A stretch of DNA of 64,000 bases from Endomychus coccineus (GCA_958510875.1 OY294068.1:194890315-194954314); one strand, 5' to 3'. Counted from the first letter of the stretch, positions 42,881 through 55,231 are shown. Notes: generated from the letters alone by a model not told the origin. Numbers and translations are program-made.

Positions 42881-43394
42881 GCAAGGAAAACCCGCACCAG
42901 AAATATATATAATAACTGATGAAAGGGCTGGCAGTGTCGCCCTACAATATCTGAACAAGGCTTCCTTATTTGACTTACAAGGAACGCAATTCCTTATCAG
43001 TTAATAGGTTCGGTGCTGGATTATGGTAGAAATTTCGTATGGAACTCAGACCTAGGGGCAGATGGTCGGAATCACAATACTGGGTACGAAATGTGATGAA
43101 TGGTTTTAATGTTCACTACATGGTAAATTCTAATACTAACTTAGACTGACTAAGAATTAACTTAATTTGCTGAACTTAGTGAACTTAATTAACTTACTCT
43201 ATTGAACTGACTTGTTACTCACATATCTGTTTTCAAGGGAGAAACCTTGCTCCTCTGACAATAGCCCCTGCTATAGTTTGGCGAAGGTTGACCTACGTGC
43301 CGGCATTGACAGACATGTCGTGCACGGTCGGAACCTTTTCGACTCATCATTTGTTGTGCTATTTAATAGCATACAACAAATATGTTGTACGTTT
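42881..43394. other. no gene recognised
   Basis: The stretch separates two pieces of the IS630-like family and may be an insertion. No terminal repeats were found. A 77-codon frame at 43212-43445 is not recognisable. Confidence 0.4.
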
Positions 43395-43500
43395 ATATTC
43401 AATATATTGAATGAATTGCTAACAAGCACCAACCAAGAAATGTGATAAACAATAAAAGTTAAGTAGGAATAACATATGATAATATCTTAAAATCACTGTT
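43395..43500 (+). repeat. IS630-like family, short duplicated piece
   Basis: TATTGAATGAATTGCTAACA and AAGAAATGTGATAAACAATA repeat the order seen at 42565-42640. This shows a second partial copy or local duplication 840 bp downstream. Confidence 0.6.
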
Positions 43501-44395
43501 GTTGTTCTTGGTAACACTTTCACAAATTCAAATAAAGAAACTAAAAAGACTTTCAATGTTAAATGTGTTTTATTATATAAATATGATAAATTATCATAAA
43601 GTAATGACTTCCACTATCGACCGATGATATTATATTACATAATGATTCATAAACAATGTGTTGCAAACCGGGGAATTCAGCTACAACTCAGTTGCTCGGA
43701 AGCTTCGCGAGCGTTGTTGATGCTAAACATTCGAAATTTTCAATGCGATTTACCTAATCAAGTTCCAAGCCCTACAATATCTGTATTCTGTAAACCCTTC
43801 CTCGCTACGATGGTTACTCCATCCTTCATCATCACATTTCTATTAATAGAATCTATTCGTATCAGTTCATTATTATATAAAAAAGTATGTGTGTGCGTAC
43901 TTAACTCACTGTGTAAACGATTGCGCCGTTCCTTTTGGCCGTATAGGTAGGAGCTGTATAGTTTTTGAACGTGGTAACCCCGTTTCGACATCCATTTTCA
44001 TTTATTCAAATGGTCATCATAAGAACAACCATTTTTTCTGGTTATAAATAAGCTCGCTCAAGTGTCCGAAATTCTCATTGTAAGATTCAAGTGACTTCAT
44101 CAAAGTGTCTATTTTCTGTGTTCACTCTGTTATTCAATGGTGTAAATAGTTGCCCTTGCTTATGAATAGTTGAATTGTCAAAACATATCAGTAAAATAAT
44201 ATTGATTTCAAGAATGCTGCTTGAACGAGAAAATAGATGGGAATTGTGCGACGATGAAACTTTATCACTACTGCTGACCGTTTTTCTAGTCGTAACTTGT
44301 GAGGTTTTGTAAAGAATAGCCCACTGTAAGGTTTTGAAGTGACCTTTTGTGTTTACTGATCCCAACTAGCTCACTAGGATATTATACACTCAGGG
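43501..44395. other. no gene recognised
   Basis: A 108-codon frame at 43624-43950 and the antisense 43758-43991 have no motif; both look like chance frames. Confidence 0.45.
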
Positions 44396-44511
44396 CTTGT
44401 AGTGCTACGTGTCCTTAGATTCTTGATTGATCAAATTACCCTGGGCGCCAACTGCTTTAGCCAAAAAAAAGTAGAATAGAATCATCAATCAAGAATTTTC
44501 GGCACTACGAG
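44396..44511. mobile_element. short inverted-repeat element (MITE 3)
   Basis: CTTGTAGTGC and, after a few bases, TTAGATTCTTGATTGAT occur at the left. The inverse ATCAATCAAGAATTTTCGGCAC followed by TACGAG occurs at the right. The 116-bp unit can fold into one hairpin. No target duplication is evident, so it could also be a chance or decayed hairpin. Confidence 0.55.
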
Positions 44512-46192
44512 GTGAATAAATGTTGATGATTATATCAGAGAAATAAAGACAAGTTTCAACTTAACAACTTGGTTTCAATCCTTTGAAGAATTATAATTTA
44601 AACAAAATTAGCTTGATTAATAGAAGACCTATTTCTAAAATTCACAAAGTTCAATACTTAAAAATTGAAAGTGAAACAAACTAGAATTCTTAATAATTTG
44701 ATTAATTGAATTGAAATTATTAATTTCATATGGAAAATTATTTGTGAACCAAATTTAAGAAATTAAATTATTGTAGATGAAAACAAATTCAGTTAGAGAA
44801 GACAAACAATTGATTATGAAAATTTCTTATTCCAACTAAGAAAATGTTTACTTCTACAAAACAAAAACCGGACAAAGTTTCCAGATACCTCCAGAATATA
44901 ATGCAAAAACTCGCATCTCTATTTATCTTGGAGCAAAAATTATATACGTTGTGTTGTGCTTTATTTCCTTGACTAAAAGTGATGCTTCAAATTTGCAAAA
45001 TCATATGACATCCTGTTGATCATTCTATAAACAAATTCTATAAATCGGATGTTATTTGATATATTGTATAGATCGCGCGGTGGATAGTAGGCGGAGCCTG
45101 ATAGACAGAGAGAGCCGATATATTAAAAAGAGACAGAGCACCGAAATTTCTCTTACAGCCGGTCAACGCAATAGCATTACGCTTATGGGACTCGAGTACT
45201 CTATTCTTAATCTCTATGCACACAGCTCGCTGTACGTTCGTCTATACATCACAGTGCTGCCAACTACTTGTCTCTAGGAAGCTTGCATGCCATTCAATGT
45301 AAAAAGTAGCTACTTTTACTTCCTCAATAGACATGCATTCGAGTGAATCAGGAAAAGTCGTTCGATATCGGCATGCCCTACTACTCACTTTCATAAATTG
45401 TTTTTCATTTCCCAAGGAAACTGAAACTAATACGATACAAACGAAAAAAGGATTCGGTTACTCGTAGTTACAACAAACGACTCACAATCGACGCGATCGA
45501 CAAAATTGTGATTGCGGTACGATAACTTGACATACGATATTATATCTATGACAAAGTTGACATTCGAGCGCACCAAACAGTGTTATCGGCGAAACTAGAA
45601 CTTCCCTCGGATCACTACAAGCTCGAAGCGAGCCTCTAGATCAAGTTTCTTTCGTCTATATTTAGAACGAGGGCGTCCTCGAAGAAGTATCGATACTCGA
45701 CTATTTTCCGTGAAATAAATTGAACGAGAGTGATTGAGAATTCACCTACTTATTGGTCATGATTCACCTCCTATCTAGATAATGAAGTTTGTAACGAAGA
45801 TAGAACGGAAGCGCCTCGCAAAATTCCGAACTTAACGAGCCGAACTCTGTTTATATTGCATAATTCCTATACCATTAAAATTAAGTTTTAAAGCTTCTCT
45901 CATGTTGCTGAAACTGTTGTTGCCAATTAAGTATTCCTCAGGTGTTTGCCGTTAACACCACGCTCGTATCCTTTATTACCCGTACTACTACTGCTATTGC
46001 TGGCGGCATTTTAAAATTGTAATCATAATATTGCGCCGTTTAGAATCGAATTACTTAAACGCACGCTATACAAGAGTTTTACGAATTTTAAGCTGTTTGG
46101 TCACATGCAATTGGAATTTCGGAGCTTTTAACGCTTTGAGAAGATCCCTTATATGATCAAAAAATTACAAGAATTTATTTGTTACACGAAAG
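44512..46192. other. no gene recognised; CpG-bearing patch
   Basis: 44520-45000 is AT-rich. 45290-46130 has many CpG steps, no repeats and no coding frame, and looks like single-copy host non-coding DNA. Confidence 0.4.
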
Positions 46193-46885
46193 GGAAACCT
46201 ATAATTTTCGGAGAACATCGTGTGAGCCAGAGGTGGAATGTTGAGAGAGGAGATAGGCATAGGGTTTCACAACTTCGTTGTTAGGTAAAGAACAATAAGT
46301 CTGGTAAGAAGGAGTTCGGCAGGTCTCGAGCCTGACAATGAAGGGATGACTAGTTTGAGCTCGTCTAGTCCGCCTATCTGGAATCACTGGTGGTGAAACA
46401 ACAGACGATATTTCTGATGAACACTGACCATGGCAATATCTATATTAAAAGGAAAGATCTCCCACCTTCCTACGATGTTCTAGAGAGGACAATGAACTCG
46501 TGAGTGTGACTTCCAGGACTGGTCGAATCTGAGCCTTGTAAATTATTAGGAGCTGCTGGGATGTAAAGTAACTCTTGGCACGAAATAGAAAACCAAGTTT
46601 TTTGAAGCTGTTTTCGCAATGGACCTCACATGATCGTCCCATGAGATGTGATTCCGAGCAAGAACGCAAACAAAAAAAAAAGGTTATGGTTATTAAACTC
46701 TACTAGATTATCAGATCCCATTTCAAAATCTTCGCCAGATCTTCATTGATTGCTCCAACCTGTCCCTGTCTCGTTCTTCTGGCTTCATTGGATGGTATGG
46801 GGCTCTAGATGAGAAAGCGGTATGAAGTGTACCATCATCTGCAAAGCTGGGGATGGTACAGGTGGTCACTTCCAGTAGACTTAGC
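46193..46885 (-). mobile_element. Jockey-like copy J4
   Basis: On the minus strand LLEVTTCTIPSFADDGTLHT (from about 46870) has an intact FADD active site. It is followed by FSSRAPYHPMKPEE, SWDDHVRSIAKTASKNLVF, LEHRRKVGDLSF, SPPVIPDRRTRRAQTSHPFI and LPNNEVVKP to the ORF end. It supplies the empty-site sequences used to define the insertions in J1 (46398-46410 for MITE 1, 46345-46365 for the R1-like element). It is 5'-truncated at the neighbouring coding remnant. Confidence 0.8.
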
Positions 46886-46887
46886 AT

Positions 46888-47480
46888 AAAGTTAAAAGAT
46901 CTAGATAAAAATAAGGCAGAAGAAGATCCAACGATAAGGGTTTTGGTATTTGACTTGCCCCAAGTTTTAGATGGAATACCACTTGTTGCTACATGTGGCA
47001 CGAAGCAATTGGCAAAAAAGGGTCTGAAGGAATTGCTTTCTGCGTTTAAAAAAAAATTGAAAGTCTGTCCGAAAGTGTGACCCCTATCACATAATCAGGT
47101 ACATGTGGCGGCCAAAATAGAAACATTAACATGGCCACTATGCTGTCACATTTTATCAGCAAGAGTAGCTATGTTAATAGTGTGTATAAAAAGTGTATGT
47201 TGCCGAGGCACACGCACCTTGAATCTGATGTAGATCATGCGAGCATTGAAAGGTCCAAAAAAGTTGCTTAAATACCTATCATGATCAATTCTTCCGAACT
47301 GTAAGGGACAAAACGCAATTTCAGGTTTATGAAATGACTCAGGAGCACCTATTTTCATATTCAAAACTCGGATCAGGTATGAGAAACCTTCGGGTTGATC
47401 CAATTCAAAACTTCACTTGATGATGAAAACTTCCGTGTACTCCATTTGAGATGGTTTAAAATGGGGCAAGCATCCGACAC
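46888..47480 (+). pseudogene. transposase-like repetitive insect protein remnant
   Basis: The frame up to 47080 reads EEDPTIRVLVFDLPQVLDGI, matching a V-x-F-D-L-Q-x-x-L-P block. Near 47000 the alternate frame reads CYMWHEAIGKKGSEGIAFCV. From 47104 a clean frame gives CGGQNRNINMATMLSHFISK and then HTHLESDVDHASIERSKKVA, ending at 47268. I know this S-D-x-C-x-G-Q-N-R-N...V-P-G-H-T-H-x-E-C-D-x-D-H order from many-copy insect proteins that look like DDE transposases. The superfamily is unknown to me. It abuts J4 head to head. Confidence 0.6.
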
Positions 47481-49029
47481 CATTATTGACGACATCTCTA
47501 TCTCCTAAAGAAAAAGTATTTACTTAGGCTTCTTCTACTGATTCATTCTGACTGTCACAGTTTTTACTTACATCTGGAAACCAGCGCCAAAGTATCAGAA
47601 TTACCGAAATATCACTCTGATGAAAACGAATGAATAGTAGAACATTAACTGTGCTTTTTATGTAAAATTGTTTACATCCTAAGATGTCACGTGATGTCTA
47701 ATAATAATTTCATAGGTACTACTTACGTTTATTGAAGAAAGGTGCCCTACAGAAAATTAGAAGATACGGGCAATGAACCGAAAAAAACGACATAGAAGTT
47801 GCAAAAACCTAGTTAAGATAAGTGATATGTGAATTTCCTCAATCGAACTGAGGGAGGCAAAATGAGGTATGTCATAATTAACCGAATATTTTTGTTATTC
47901 AGGAAAATTTTACAGTGAACTTGTTGCGTTAATATGAATAAAATCTTAATTCTGGTGATCCCGCTAACGTTGATAAGCGTCTCTTATAATAGAAATAGAA
48001 ATAGAATATTCGAAGATTGGATGATATTATCTAGCATAACAATGTAACGGTGAGATGAATAATGTATTGATAGAAACAACGACGAATAACATAATCATAA
48101 TTCCAATATTGAATTATTCGATTTTGGTTGATATATTCGACATTCTACTAGACGTATCCAGGCAATACGTTCTGGTAGCAATATTTGTTACCGTCTGTAT
48201 TAGCATTAGTGCACGATATCGATGTTACATGTTAATCGGTAATGCAATAATAAAATTTATTTATTCGGTAAAGCCACGCTACTAATCGTGTCTCCAAGGT
48301 GGGTTATTGAATTTGCATCTGTTGTAATCAGAATACAATTATTTATTACTTGAATTTCCTTATTCACCTACGGATCCATTGTTCATTGATTAAATTATGA
48401 GATTATTATTAGGGGTATAGTTCTTACTGCGTCCTCAAGATTATTGTATCCACATTTCAGTACTGTTTTACTGTACGCCAGTAAGCATCAGATCCTACAA
48501 AAAAATAGAATTTATCCCTGCTCGAAAGATGTAATTCCCTCTACGATAGTAATGATATATCACGAAGTATTTTTTTGTGCTGGAGAGTATAGTCAATACC
48601 CTCTTATCTAGATAGAGAAGGCTGACTACAAACGTAAGTGTGACATTATCAACAAAAGTTCTGAAATTACTTCACATAACTTTGAAGAAACTGAACATTT
48701 AATGCCCGTTATTACTTATTTAGGTGGCTATTGCTCATATATTGCAACAAAAAGAATAGAAACATGCAGTATGCAAGTTGAATTTGGCTTACTCGGAAGA
48801 TTTATTAGTTGAGGACCCTTATAGTCTTGTAAGAAATTCATGTAGGGGTGGCTTATCTCTTCACAAAGAAACTGTCAGCCCTTTGGTTATGTTAGAATAT
48901 ATTATTAAAAGCACAAAGAACCCTTTCTTATAATTCTAAATAAACGTATGTTTATTTGTGACTTAGTTTTAAAGCATATAAAAGAAGAGGACTGTCTTCA
49001 AAATTTTGTTGGTTGTGAAAGTCACCCAG
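47481..49029. other. no gene recognised
   Basis: A hydrophobic 76-codon frame at 48055-48285 has no start context or motif that convinces. The rest is AT-rich. Confidence 0.45.
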
Positions 49030-49160
49030 AGAAGGATATTGCACGTAAGTAACTTGTTGTTTATATGGAGCAGAATCAAAGTTGGTGTCAAGACAGATCC
49101 CTGTTGAACCTCAGCTTTGATAGCCCTCAACCACCACATGAAGTGATCCTTATATCCCTC
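49030..49160 (-). pseudogene. Jockey-like RT motif B fragment (J5)
   Basis: The minus strand from about 49140 reads (in one frame) AEVQQGSVLTPTLILLHINN, equal to VPQGSVLAPTLFLLFIND. It is preceded by DHFMWWLRAI in a neighbouring frame, which is SLHVVVDG out of frame. It represents the block missing from J1, J3 and J4. About 130 bp. Confidence 0.62.
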
Positions 49161-50249
49161 ACTATGATTTCCATTTGAAAAAATACAAATTTAGGCCATT
49201 ACTCGAAATTGCACCTTTTTTTAAATTTCTAGATGCCACTGGACAGAAAAAAGTGCCTTAAAAGTCATTTTCTACTAGCTTCACAAAAAACGACGAAATT
49301 TGTCCAGCCTGTACAGGAGCGTTTCCAGTCTTCCGATTTTGAGAGTTAGATATTATACTAATGCCGATTTACGTCTTTCTGTAGATTTATAAATGAAATG
49401 AAGAAAAAAGCAACTTCAAGGAATCAAAATGATCATCGCTCATCGATGTTTGTGGATGATTATGAACTAATTTCAATTTATTGAATTATCTGAGTATGGT
49501 GATCCGGAGAATATGAGGGCTGTGCCACTCCCCCCTTGTCCGGTTCACCGTTCGAAACACCCCTGCATATGTATATTTATAAAGGGCAATTCAATTCATA
49601 TGAATCATAATAAAAACAGATCTTATTGAAATTACTAAGACGAAAACGGTGCTACCATTTACGTACCGCTATTGCAATACCGTTGCAATTACTCTTATAA
49701 ATGAATACTATATTATAACGTTCTTTTCTGCTGTTTCAGGAATCCATACGGACCTGGATTGGAGTTGGCGAGCGTCAAAGCAAGTAAACCACACCGCTTG
49801 TGAATTACATGCTGGTGAGTCAAAGGACTTTATATGTGAGTGAGTTTGTTTACAGCAACATACATATCTCTACCTCGCTCTACGAAATGACCACATTAGA
49901 GAGAAATGGTCTTCCAAAATCGATACGATAGGGCCGACACCCTCTTATATACCTATTTTATCTCCGGCAATATGAGATCCAAATTCTCGACAGGAATCGA
50001 CACGAAGATTTGTAAGCTTCCTTTCTAGATTTACGCGAGCTTTATTTAGCCGTAAATTTCAATTCTATTTGACGTACGTATATAGTTTGGTAAAATTTAA
50101 ACTACAATAGAAGATGGACGTGCTCGGAAGCTTGCTCGATCGAGATCTGGGGGGATTTGTCAATATTGATCCAAGGTGGTATAATAGTAGTTGCAATGAA
50201 ATTTCCATTACACGTCATCTTGAACTCGTAGAAAGTGTGGTCACTATTT
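49161..50249. other. mostly no gene; contains an exon-like segment
   Basis: Apart from the exon-like 49740-49814, nothing is recognised. The stretch 49880-50120 carries CpG and appears single-copy. Confidence 0.4.
49740..49814 (+). other. candidate internal exon
   Basis: A pyrimidine-rich TTCTTTTCTGCTGTTTCAG acceptor precedes the segment and a strong GTGAGT donor follows at 49815. The 75-nt segment is open in one frame (IHTDLDWSWRASKQVNHTAC...). In another frame it reads NPYGPGLELASVKASKPHRL then stop. I do not recognise either peptide. It could be a host exon or chance. Confidence 0.22.
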
Positions 50250-51250
50250 CATTTGAATCGAAATAGAACTTAGTAATACATTTTCCAGATTTGTCAAAGG
50301 CTTTTGATTGCGTTCTACATTCCATACTCATTGAAAAGTAGGAAAAATTAGATTTTGATGATGTTAATTTAGCTGCGATTCGCTCATACCTCACCCACAT
50401 ATACTAACCTTGAAGTTGTTGATATCGGGGTACCTCAGGGTTCAGTGCTTGGTCCGTTATTATTCTTGATCTACGTAAGCAATTTTTCACCATTCATTGA
50501 AGAATTCTTAATACTGCCTTTTGCAGATGACAAAATTGTGTATTTTGAGTGTTTTGATGTCAATAAGCAAGGTAGAGAAATGGTTCTCGGATCACGAGCT
50601 TGATTTGAACCATGAAAAAACAGAGAAATTAATCTTGAGTCTGAAACATGTAGTTGCACCGACGTGAAATTCCTTGGAATGCACTTATACTCGAGGCTAG
50701 CCTGGCTAGCTGGCACGAAGGAGCTGAAAGATTTGTGCACTAAGGCGCCTATTCAACCTGTTATCACAAAAATTCTAAAAATAGCTTATTTCGCTCTCTG
50801 TGAATCGCATCATTCGTTGAGGTAATTCTATCGAATTTAAAAGCATATTTCGACTACAATGCAGGGCAATTCATATGGTAGGTAATATTGAATATAGAGA
50901 ATCTTGTAAGAAATTATTCAAATAACTGAAGATTCTCACACTACCGTCTCTTTTTATCTTGGACGCTTTAATAATTAAATATAAAAGTCACAAAGAGGCT
51001 TTAATAAATACCAATATTCATTTCCACTTTACAAGGATTAACAAACATATTAGAATATCAAAATATAGACTGTCAAGTTATAACTCTTTCCAGCTAAATG
51101 TACCTAATGGAGTTATTAATTATGAACCAACAAAGTTCAAAACCATATTGAAACAAATTCTCTGTGATAACTTTATATACAAAAGTGTTGGATTTTTCAA
51201 TATTGAATTACAGTTTTTGAATGACTTATGCAAATATATCATTGAAAATT
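50250..51250 (+). pseudogene. CR1/Daphne-like reverse transcriptase, decayed
   Basis: Plus-strand blocks in order: FPDLSKAFDCVLHSILIEK (motif A, about 50283), DVNLAAIRSYLTH, VVDIGVPQGSVLGPLLFLIY (motif B), ILPFADDKIVYF (intact FADD, about 50512), EVKFLGMHLYS-like DVKFLGMHLYSRL, and LDALIIKYKSHKEALI with NIHFHFTRINKHIRISKYRL near the C-terminus (50959-51250). These belong to the same group as 19039-20397. Many stops. The 3' end runs into the Penelope pseudo-LTR fragment. Confidence 0.8.
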
Positions 51251-51255
51251 TTTCG

Positions 51256-51360
51256 CTTCCGGATGGATTCCGCTTCACAATAGCACGACTTCATGCCGAC
51301 GTTTCGGCAATCATGACAAGAGTCTTCTTCAGGGCAGGCTTGAGGCTTGAACTGAAAGTT
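51256..51360 (-). mobile_element. Penelope-like pseudo-LTR fragment (lineage A)
   Basis: About 105 bp share TCCGGATGGATTCCGC, CACAATAGCACGACTT and GGCAGGCTTGAGGCTTGAAC with 7880-7980 and, inverted, 26870-26980. It contains a third hammerhead-like motif and no coding part. Confidence 0.75.
51294..51336 (-). ncRNA. hammerhead-like ribozyme motif, stem II decayed
   Basis: Minus strand: TGCC, CTGAAGA, 20 nt, GAAA, CGTC, GGCA. Helix I and all core bases are kept and the length (43 nt) equals the other two lineage-A motifs. The stem II arms no longer pair well; only a GAC-TCTT-GTC mini-hairpin remains. Confidence 0.42.
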
Positions 51361-53494
51361 TGATTATAAGTTTATCTTGTACCAAGGGACAATCGACATT
51401 GATGTACCGAGATATTTGCTGTTTCTAAAGGAGACATAATTTAAAAATCGACACTCCTAAAACCTAGTTGGAAAAACAGTCCGAAGTAATACTCTACTTC
51501 GTTTTCGAATTAACGTCGCGAACCATAAAATGGGCTGAATGCCTACTTAGATATCTATGAGTGTCCTAAAATTTTAAAAAGAAATACATTTTATTTGCTA
51601 TCTTTGTACTGGTGTTTTATTAATTTAATTGCACCAAATTATCCTTAATACATCTTAAGGTTGTACTAAGAGACAGTGAACAACACAAGCAAACTCTAAG
51701 GACTGTGGGACAAAACAAACCCGGAAAATAAATATCAAGACATCATTGTAATCGTAAAATAGCATTGATCCTGGTCAAAACTAATAGCGGAATGGAATTT
51801 CTCATCTATGAGAATGTATTATGACGGCATTATATTGGAATCGATGAGATCGACCAATTTCACTATTTTTCTATATTCCCCCCTTATGAAATTTTGAGAA
51901 ATGGGAAATTTTTAAAAGGTCCATGTCACTGATGGAACTATGAGATCTCAGAAGGTTGTGGCTACCAATTTCAGTTGCAATAATTGAGTTAAAATGATTT
52001 TCACTTAGAATCTGCTATAAAATTTCAAAATAAAAGAGATTGTTATTGGGAAACAAAAGAATCTCTGTAAATTGCTCTAATCCATTCTTGTTTCAAGCTC
52101 TCGTCTCATTGAAAAGAAAAGGTTGAATAATAAGTCCTATCAGAATCATTGGCTTAATTGTATTCGTAATTAGGTACACAACACGAAGGCATTCTGAAAT
52201 AAAATGATATAAAAGAAAAATAAGAAAATTCCCCTTACCCAGATATCGGCGATAGGACTGATAGAAAATCACCTTTCGAACTAACTATTTATAAAACAAA
52301 TCACTTTACCGATCTCATAATATCAACAAGAACATTTAATACTACCTAACAACTGGAAACAGCATGCTAATTTAAGCTGTCACAGTATCAAACTACACTC
52401 AATCTCTTAAACTATACTTTTCTTTATATACTCACCGCATGCCTGTCAACATGGAATTCTTCACTGACCTGAATTACGTTTCTCACACGGCACGGCGGCT
52501 ATTCAGGCCTGAGTTGATCATGTGACGCGAGCGTCACGTGGTGAAGGTATTGGCCTCTGATAGAGATAGCTATGGGCGTACTATGCATTAGCGGTTGACC
52601 ACCTGTAGAAGCATTATTCATTATTCATGCGGTGTCTTGTTGGAGGAAAGCGGCACGACTGAGTGGAGGAACAAAGGGAATAACAATAATATTGAAAATT
52701 ATTTATCAATACATTGGAATTCTTAATATTAATTATTTAGTTCAATACGTTTAATGTTTATCATTTTGATGCTAGGGCAAATGGAGTATGTTCCATATTG
52801 TCGAAAGAAACAATTGCCTCATTCATGATATCACCATTTCTATGAAAAAGCTTAATGTTCTTCCTTCCTGCGGAAGCGGAAGAACTTCAGTTTACACTCA
52901 AACTGGAAATATTCCAAGATATGCAAATAACAAAGAAGATATTTCACATTAGGATATTTTCTTCTACAAACATTCAGCTATGTAATATACTAGATAACTC
53001 ATATCGAATGGCCATTTAGCTTGTAATTTATTTATTGAAATTCGTTCGTCCCGATCTCTTCGAGGATGTTTGTATTGGAGGATGGGCTGCGAAATTCCCT
53101 GGACGAACATATTGTGAGAATATATCAGATGTAGATGGCGCCGTTTAAAAGTTTTGAAAGCTACTTCGCATTCTTTGTACGCCGACAAAACCGTAATATG
53201 CATGTGTTAACAATGTCATATTTTCCGCTTTATGTAGAGAATGATTCATTATGGTTTGTATACAACTCGCGTAAACTTTTCTAATAAATATAATATATTG
53301 TTTGGTACCTCCGGATGTTTTCGTCGACTTGCCTAATGGTTTGTTTTGTAGTGAAAATACATTATACTTACAACAATACGAATTTTAATTATTTTTGTTA
53401 CATTAAAATGATTTTATTAGTGAATATTTGAATATTAATATCAATTATAAATTAGGATACAATATTCTAGAATATAAAAAAAGGTTTAAAATTC
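51361..53494. other. no gene recognised
   Basis: AT-rich and non-repetitive within the window. 52430-52680 is CpG-bearing. A 79-codon minus frame at 52964-53203 is not recognisable. Confidence 0.45.
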
Positions 53495-53825
53495 ATCATT
53501 TGTATAACACTGCCAAAAGGTTACCATAGCATTTTGGCACCTAGTGTCCAGTTGCTTCTGCCAGAGTAGTTTTTTTGTCCAGTGCGACTCTCAGATACGT
53601 CACCGTTTTGGAAAAGTCAACTCACATGCCCCCGATTACCTTCTTCTTCAGAGGCTCGATTTTGTAGCTTCTGGAGAATATAATAATCGTAGTTTTCTCT
53701 GGCTGAATGGAAAATTTGTTTTCTCTACACCAGACTTCTTTAATTACTTGTTGAACAAGCTCCTGCAAGGTACCCTCTTAAGCTCATTTGGAGAATGCGA
53801 TGTCATTCGCATAACCATAATGTTA
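53495..53825 (-). pseudogene. RNase H-type non-LTR element, RT palm/thumb fragment
   Basis: Aligns with 13020-13320 in the same orientation. On the minus strand it begins GYANDIAFSK, the YADDI active site with Asp changed to Asn. It runs through the thumb (KIEPLKKKVIG, VTYLRVALDKKTTLAEATGH-like text, WQC) and stops near 53495. It holds the active-site block that the 11890-13530 copy has lost. Confidence 0.72.
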
Positions 53826-54439
53826 ATGTGAAATAAACTTACAAATAAGCTAATATCCTATAGAATTGCCGCTTGGAGATAATATATGTTCTCTTATGTA
53901 TTCAGCTAATGTTATTGCATCCAAAAATAAACCTACTAACCTAGAATGGCCTCTTGTCCAAACTCGGGTAGTATGGAACTCAACTTACATATCTGTGATG
54001 CTCAACTGGACTATAATTTAGGAGGATAATAAACTTCCGGACTCAACCCGATATCCCCGAGTGAAAGAATTTTGGTAAATTACGATTTTCTATGGTTGTA
54101 GTATAATAAAACGTACGAAAATTATCGAATCGTTCAATATTCTTCTGATTCACAAGAGTTTGTATAGCTCATGTAATATGTATTTAACTAGAATATGATA
54201 TTCTGTTGGTAGACCGCTGTACGTTGAATCAATACCGCCAATGCGAACTAAATCATTGGCCCGGAAAATTTATCTCTCTACACATCACTTCCCGTCTGAA
54301 TATTTGATCATGTTCAAATGCAGTATTATGTTCACTGGTTTATTAGCGTTTTAACTTGACGCCCATTGTGAATGTAAATATCACTCAGAAACTGTGACAA
54401 TAAAGCTAAATATAATTATGCTAAGCAAATACAAAGACG
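53826..54439. other. no gene recognised
   Basis: AT-rich non-coding sequence with no repeat seen. Confidence 0.45.
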
Positions 54440-55231
54440 CATGAGTTCATAATTATTGAAAGATGACGTACCTTCACCATACCCCCTTTAGAATACTGAC
54501 CCCAATAAATGTATTAAGTGTCGGAGGAAACTCCGAAAGCTCGTCTAGCGTTAGTAGGTTGATGGTATTATTGGCAATTTGTGTATACAGGCCTCCTTCA
54601 GGCAATATAGAATTGTTCCTAGAAATATTGGAGAGTACCTTGGAATGTTACAGTAAAAACTTTAAAAATTACCACTTTATCCTCGGCGGAGATTTTGATA
54701 TAGATCTATGTCTGAAAATAATTCTTCAAATTCGTTTCTGGATCTAATGAGTTGTTTTAATCTGTTACAAACTATCTTTAATGCTACCAGGATTACCAAA
54801 ACCTCTAATTAAAAAATATCTCTATGTACTCTGGTGAAATAGTTCAAACAACAATGTCTGATCATCTTGGCCAGTAGAAAGGAACAATTCGAGCATACAG
54901 TCAAATAATATTTATTCGCTTACTAAACAGGTCTGATAACGCAAATAATGCATACGATATTTTCTCAAAGAAATTAAAAGTTATTGCATCAATAGAAATA
55001 ATAGACCATGGATTAGCAAAGAATTAAATACGTTAAGTAAAAAAAAACGTTCAATGTATGAGCAAAAATGTAAACGTCTTATACTCAAAGAACGTTACTC
55101 CAAATTTTCTAGAGATTTAAAAACTGAAATTATTGCTACAAAAAATAAGGCAAATTATATATCGAGAATGGCTAGTTTGGGTGACGAATACGGTGATATT
55201 GATATGTTCGCGCAGTCATGCAGTGGACTTA
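54440..55231 (+). pseudogene. CR1/Daphne-like element, endonuclease to RT N-terminus
   Basis: Frame 54463-54747: LLAICVYRPPSGNIELFLEI then FILGGDFDIDL, the endonuclease with GDFN changed to GDFD. Then FLDLMSCFNLLQTIFNATRI in another frame, and VQTTMSDHLGQ-like SDH text near 54840. Frame 55054-55266: KRSMYEQKCKRLILKERYSK, the basic linker before the RT. The copy is cut at 55231 by element S2. It is the 5' half of the group seen at 19039 and 50250. Confidence 0.75.

Noticed and set aside
48055..48285. Hydrophobic 76-codon frame as a membrane-protein exon
   Set aside because: AT-rich DNA readily gives Ile-rich frames; no splice context or family motif was seen.
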